Source: Glaciecola sp. XM2
GTDB lineage: Bacteria > Pseudomonadota > Gammaproteobacteria > Enterobacterales > Alteromonadaceae
NCBI RefSeq assembly: GCF_018595715.1
Contig: NZ_JAHEOJ010000019.1
Span: forward strand, 62,001-126,000
Length of the DNA: 64,000 bases
Reading direction: 5' to 3'
Within the stretch, counting starts at the first letter, position 1. Every line of letters starts with the position of its first letter. A program made the translations under genes and the position numbers. The notes under the pieces are model-generated. The model searched no databases. It worked only from the letters and a program-made list of their open reading frames with translations, and had not been told where the DNA came from. This document shows, piece by piece, positions 62,130 through 64,000 of the stretch.

Positions 62130-63161
62130 ATGATGAGCAGCGGTATGAGCATTATGGCGGGTTCCCGACCAATGGGGGCTAAAGCAGATAGCATTGTATT
62201 TATGATCCTCAGTGCCGGAATTTCGCTGGGGATGCTGCCGTTTTCTTTGTTGCGAGTGCTTCAGGAAGATTGGCCAATCGCCATTTTAAATGTTTCGGCG
62301 ATGCTTTCTACATTTGCATTGTTCTTGCTTGTTTTAGTCACGCGAAAAACACATCATGCCCGCACTGGCCTGGCCGTTGTTACTTTTGGTGTATTACTGG
62401 GCACTGTTTACTTAAAAGGCGCATCTAATGTGCTTTGGGTTTACCCCGCGTTAACCACGGCTTTCTACCTCCTTACGCCGCTCATTGCTGCCTGTGCATC
62501 TCTAGTGTGTTTAGTGCTAGTAGTTTTGTTTATATATTCGACCGTAGATTTTGTTTTCTTAATGACCTTTGTGGTGTCTGCTGGGGCGACATTTTTGTTT
62601 TTGTATTCATTTTCCAGCCGAATGCGGGAGCAGGCATTTTTCTTAACCGATTTAGCCACAACAGATCCATTAACCGGTGTTGGCAATCGACGTCAACTAG
62701 AGGAACGTTTGGTAGAAAGTGTGCGTCGAATGCTGCGAGCACCTGAGCAGACGAGTTCTTTGATAATATTCGATATTGATCATTTTAAACGTATCAATGA
62801 TCAATTTGGCCATGGGGTTGGCGATCAAGTACTGAAAATGTTTGCTGATTTTATGACAAAACGCATCCGAAAAAGTGACAGTTTCTACCGACTAGGCGGA
62901 GAAGAGTTTGTGCTGTTGCTTGAAAATACCGGTTTGTTTGAAGCTGCTAGCCTTGCAAGAGATATCACAAAGGAAGTGAGTATGGCTGACTGGGGGGAGA
63001 TTGATATTGCCATTACTGTTTCTGCAGGTGTCGCTCACTTTGAAGCAGCAGAATCGAGCTATGATTGGTTGGATAGAGCCGATAAAGCCCTATACCGAGC
63101 CAAAGAAAACGGGCGCAATCAATGCGTGGTATGCAATAACGAACCCGCCGCCTTTGCTTAA
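62130..63161 (+). CDS. membrane-bound GGDEF diguanylate cyclase
   Basis: The 343-residue protein has about six N-terminal membrane helices (22-160) as the sensor and a GGDEF domain: DPLTGVGNRRQLEERL, FDIDHFKRINDQFGHGVGD, and active-site GGEEF (256-260). RKSD (247-250) five residues before it forms an inhibitory I-site. It should synthesise c-di-GMP with product feedback. No EAL domain is present. The signal may be membrane-bound. Start ATG 62130 or 62145 (MSIM). Confidence 0.92.
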   Translation: MMSSGMSIMAGSRPMGAKADSIVFMILSAGISLGMLPFSLLRVLQEDWPIAILNVSAMLSTFALFLLVLVTRKTHHARTGLAVVTFGVLLGTVYLKGASNVLWVYPALTTAFYLLTPLIAACASLVCLVLVVLFIYSTVDFVFLMTFVVSAGATFLFLYSFSSRMREQAFFLTDLATTDPLTGVGNRRQLEERLVESVRRMLRAPEQTSSLIIFDIDHFKRINDQFGHGVGDQVLKMFADFMTKRIRKSDSFYRLGGEEFVLLLENTGLFEAASLARDITKEVSMADWGEIDIAITVSAGVAHFEAAESSYDWLDRADKALYRAKENGRNQCVVCNNEPAAFA

Positions 63162-63173
63162 AATATTTAATAC

Positions 63174-64000
63174 CTAAAGCGCTTTTTTGGTAGGCATAAT
63201 CACATTCGCAAATATCAATCCTGCGACTAGCGACATAAAGATAACAAAGGTCTCTTGGCCAATATGTTCGGTTTGCATAAAGTCTTGCCCCGAAACAAAC
63301 GAATTCAACCCAATATAGGTTTTTGAGCCTGGTACTAACACAATTAGCCCTTGCATAAGCACGATACTAGCAGGCGCATTCATCAAACGAGTAAACACAT
63401 TTGCAAATACCCCAACGGCAAATGCACCGGCGAAGGTACCTAAGCCAAATTCCAAATATTTAGATGCCCAATAAGTACCAAAGTAACCAATTACCCCGCA
63501 CATGATTGCCCAAGGCGCGTGTTTTATGCGCAGCTTAAAAATCACCACAAGGGCTGAGCACAATACCAAGACCGATAACCAAACGGCCCATTTAGGCGTG
63601 GGCTCGGTAGGTACCAAAGTCACCTCATCAAATAGCCAGAATCCCATGGCGATACCCAAAAATGCTCCGAAATAGAGTTTAAATAACTGCATCAGTGCAT
63701 CCATTACCCGTGCGGTGCCGGATACTAAATTACGCGAAGAAAGTTCTGCTAGGCCTATGGTGAGCGCTAAACCCGGTATAAATATGATGATGGAGGAGAG
63801 CACAACCAGTCTAATATTGATGGCGGGGTCGACAAACGCGCTTATCGCACAGGCGCAAATACCGGCAACCATCGCCACTAATGGCTCTTGCATAAGCGAT
63901 ACGCGCTTTGAATTAAGTGCCCACAGGGCTATCAAATACATCACTAAGCCAATGGCCCCGGCTGCCACGGCATCATGAATACTCGACCCCATGACAATGG
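63174..64000 (-). CDS. ThrE-family threonine/serine exporter, cut by the window edge
   Basis: The frame is open through the window end, so the N-terminal part (about 100-150 residues in family members) is missing. The visible 275 residues show eight or nine hydrophobic segments, PGLALTIGLAELSSRNLVSG as the conserved ThrE loop and the second ThrE domain near the end (LVPGSKTYIGLNSF). It should export threonine/serine by proton antiport. It is convergent with the diguanylate cyclase after 12 bases. Confidence 0.88.
   Translation of the reverse strand, partial: IVMGSSIHDAVAAGAIGLVMYLIALWALNSKRVSLMQEPLVAMVAGICACAISAFVDPAINIRLVVLSSIIIFIPGLALTIGLAELSSRNLVSGTARVMDALMQLFKLYFGAFLGIAMGFWLFDEVTLVPTEPTPKWAVWLSVLVLCSALVVIFKLRIKHAPWAIMCGVIGYFGTYWASKYLEFGLGTFAGAFAVGVFANVFTRLMNAPASIVLMQGLIVLVPGSKTYIGLNSFVSGQDFMQTEHIGQETFVIFMSLVAGLIFANVIMPTKKAL

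Overview
The window looks like a 64 kb piece of a marine gammaproteobacterial chromosome, most likely Alteromonadales (Alteromonas/Glaciecola-like). This is inferred from gene content: zinc-regulated ZrgA/DUF2796, MerC and DUF1826 genes with Zur-type boxes, a FisR-type sigma-54 regulator, a cytochrome bd operon, an M3 peptidase, a PEP-CTERM-like tail, and moderate GC. It has no rRNA, tRNA, phage or intact insertion sequence that I can see. No database search was possible, so family names come from motifs and remembered family features.

Left part (0-19 kb): stress and low-oxygen metabolism. It holds a beta-CASP metallo-hydrolase, a rhodanese, an ECF sigma/anti-sigma/YbjQ operon, a decayed patch (IS91-type transposase remnant, Bax-inhibitor tail, tiny membrane ORFs), cbpA-cbpM, a coiled-coil protein behind a perfect CRP palindrome, a P-type cation ATPase and OsmC. 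A carbon-storage/fermentation block follows: PHA-synthase family protein, MaoC-phosphotransacetylase fusion, acetate kinase and methyltransferase. A SpoIIAA-like gene is split by a -1 frameshift on a slippery heptamer.

19-29 kb: a persulfide dioxygenase-like enzyme and a haem-binding DUF3365 protein, divergent from a sigma-54 regulator with the FisR cysteine spacing. After a MITE-like element comes cydA-cydB-cydD-cydC (bd oxidase of the short, CioAB-like type plus its assembly exporter).

29-38 kb: a secreted protein of unknown function, an S9 peptidase, a YbbA/YbbP-like ABC pair, a LysE exporter divergent from an Lrp/AsnC regulator, and a second ECF sigma/anti-sigma pair.

38-48 kb: the most unusual region. 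A secreted subtilisin-family protease carries about 58 tandem Asp-Val-Glu-Asp/Ser tetrads. It is divergent from the ECF pair and abuts a predicted outer-membrane barrel, followed by a long lipoprotein of repeated DUF5666-like units. A PEP-CTERM-like protein and a TolB/TPR membrane protein then sit between two direct copies of a 232 bp stretch from the yjbQ/PhoX junction, one of which is a truncated pseudogene.

48-54 kb: a zinc-starvation locus around two Zur-type boxes. zrgA-PhoX-like-yjbQ run left; merC-DUF1826 run right; an ABC ATPase/permease pair and a DUF3299 protein follow. The PhoX-like phosphatase and the oxygenase-like DUF1826 motif suggest zinc sparing.

54-64 kb: ordinary genes: M20 amidohydrolase, solute-binding lipoprotein, M3 oligopeptidase, rlmE, a SpoU-type RNA methyltransferase, a YfcC transporter, a diguanylate cyclase, and a ThrE-type exporter cut by the right edge.
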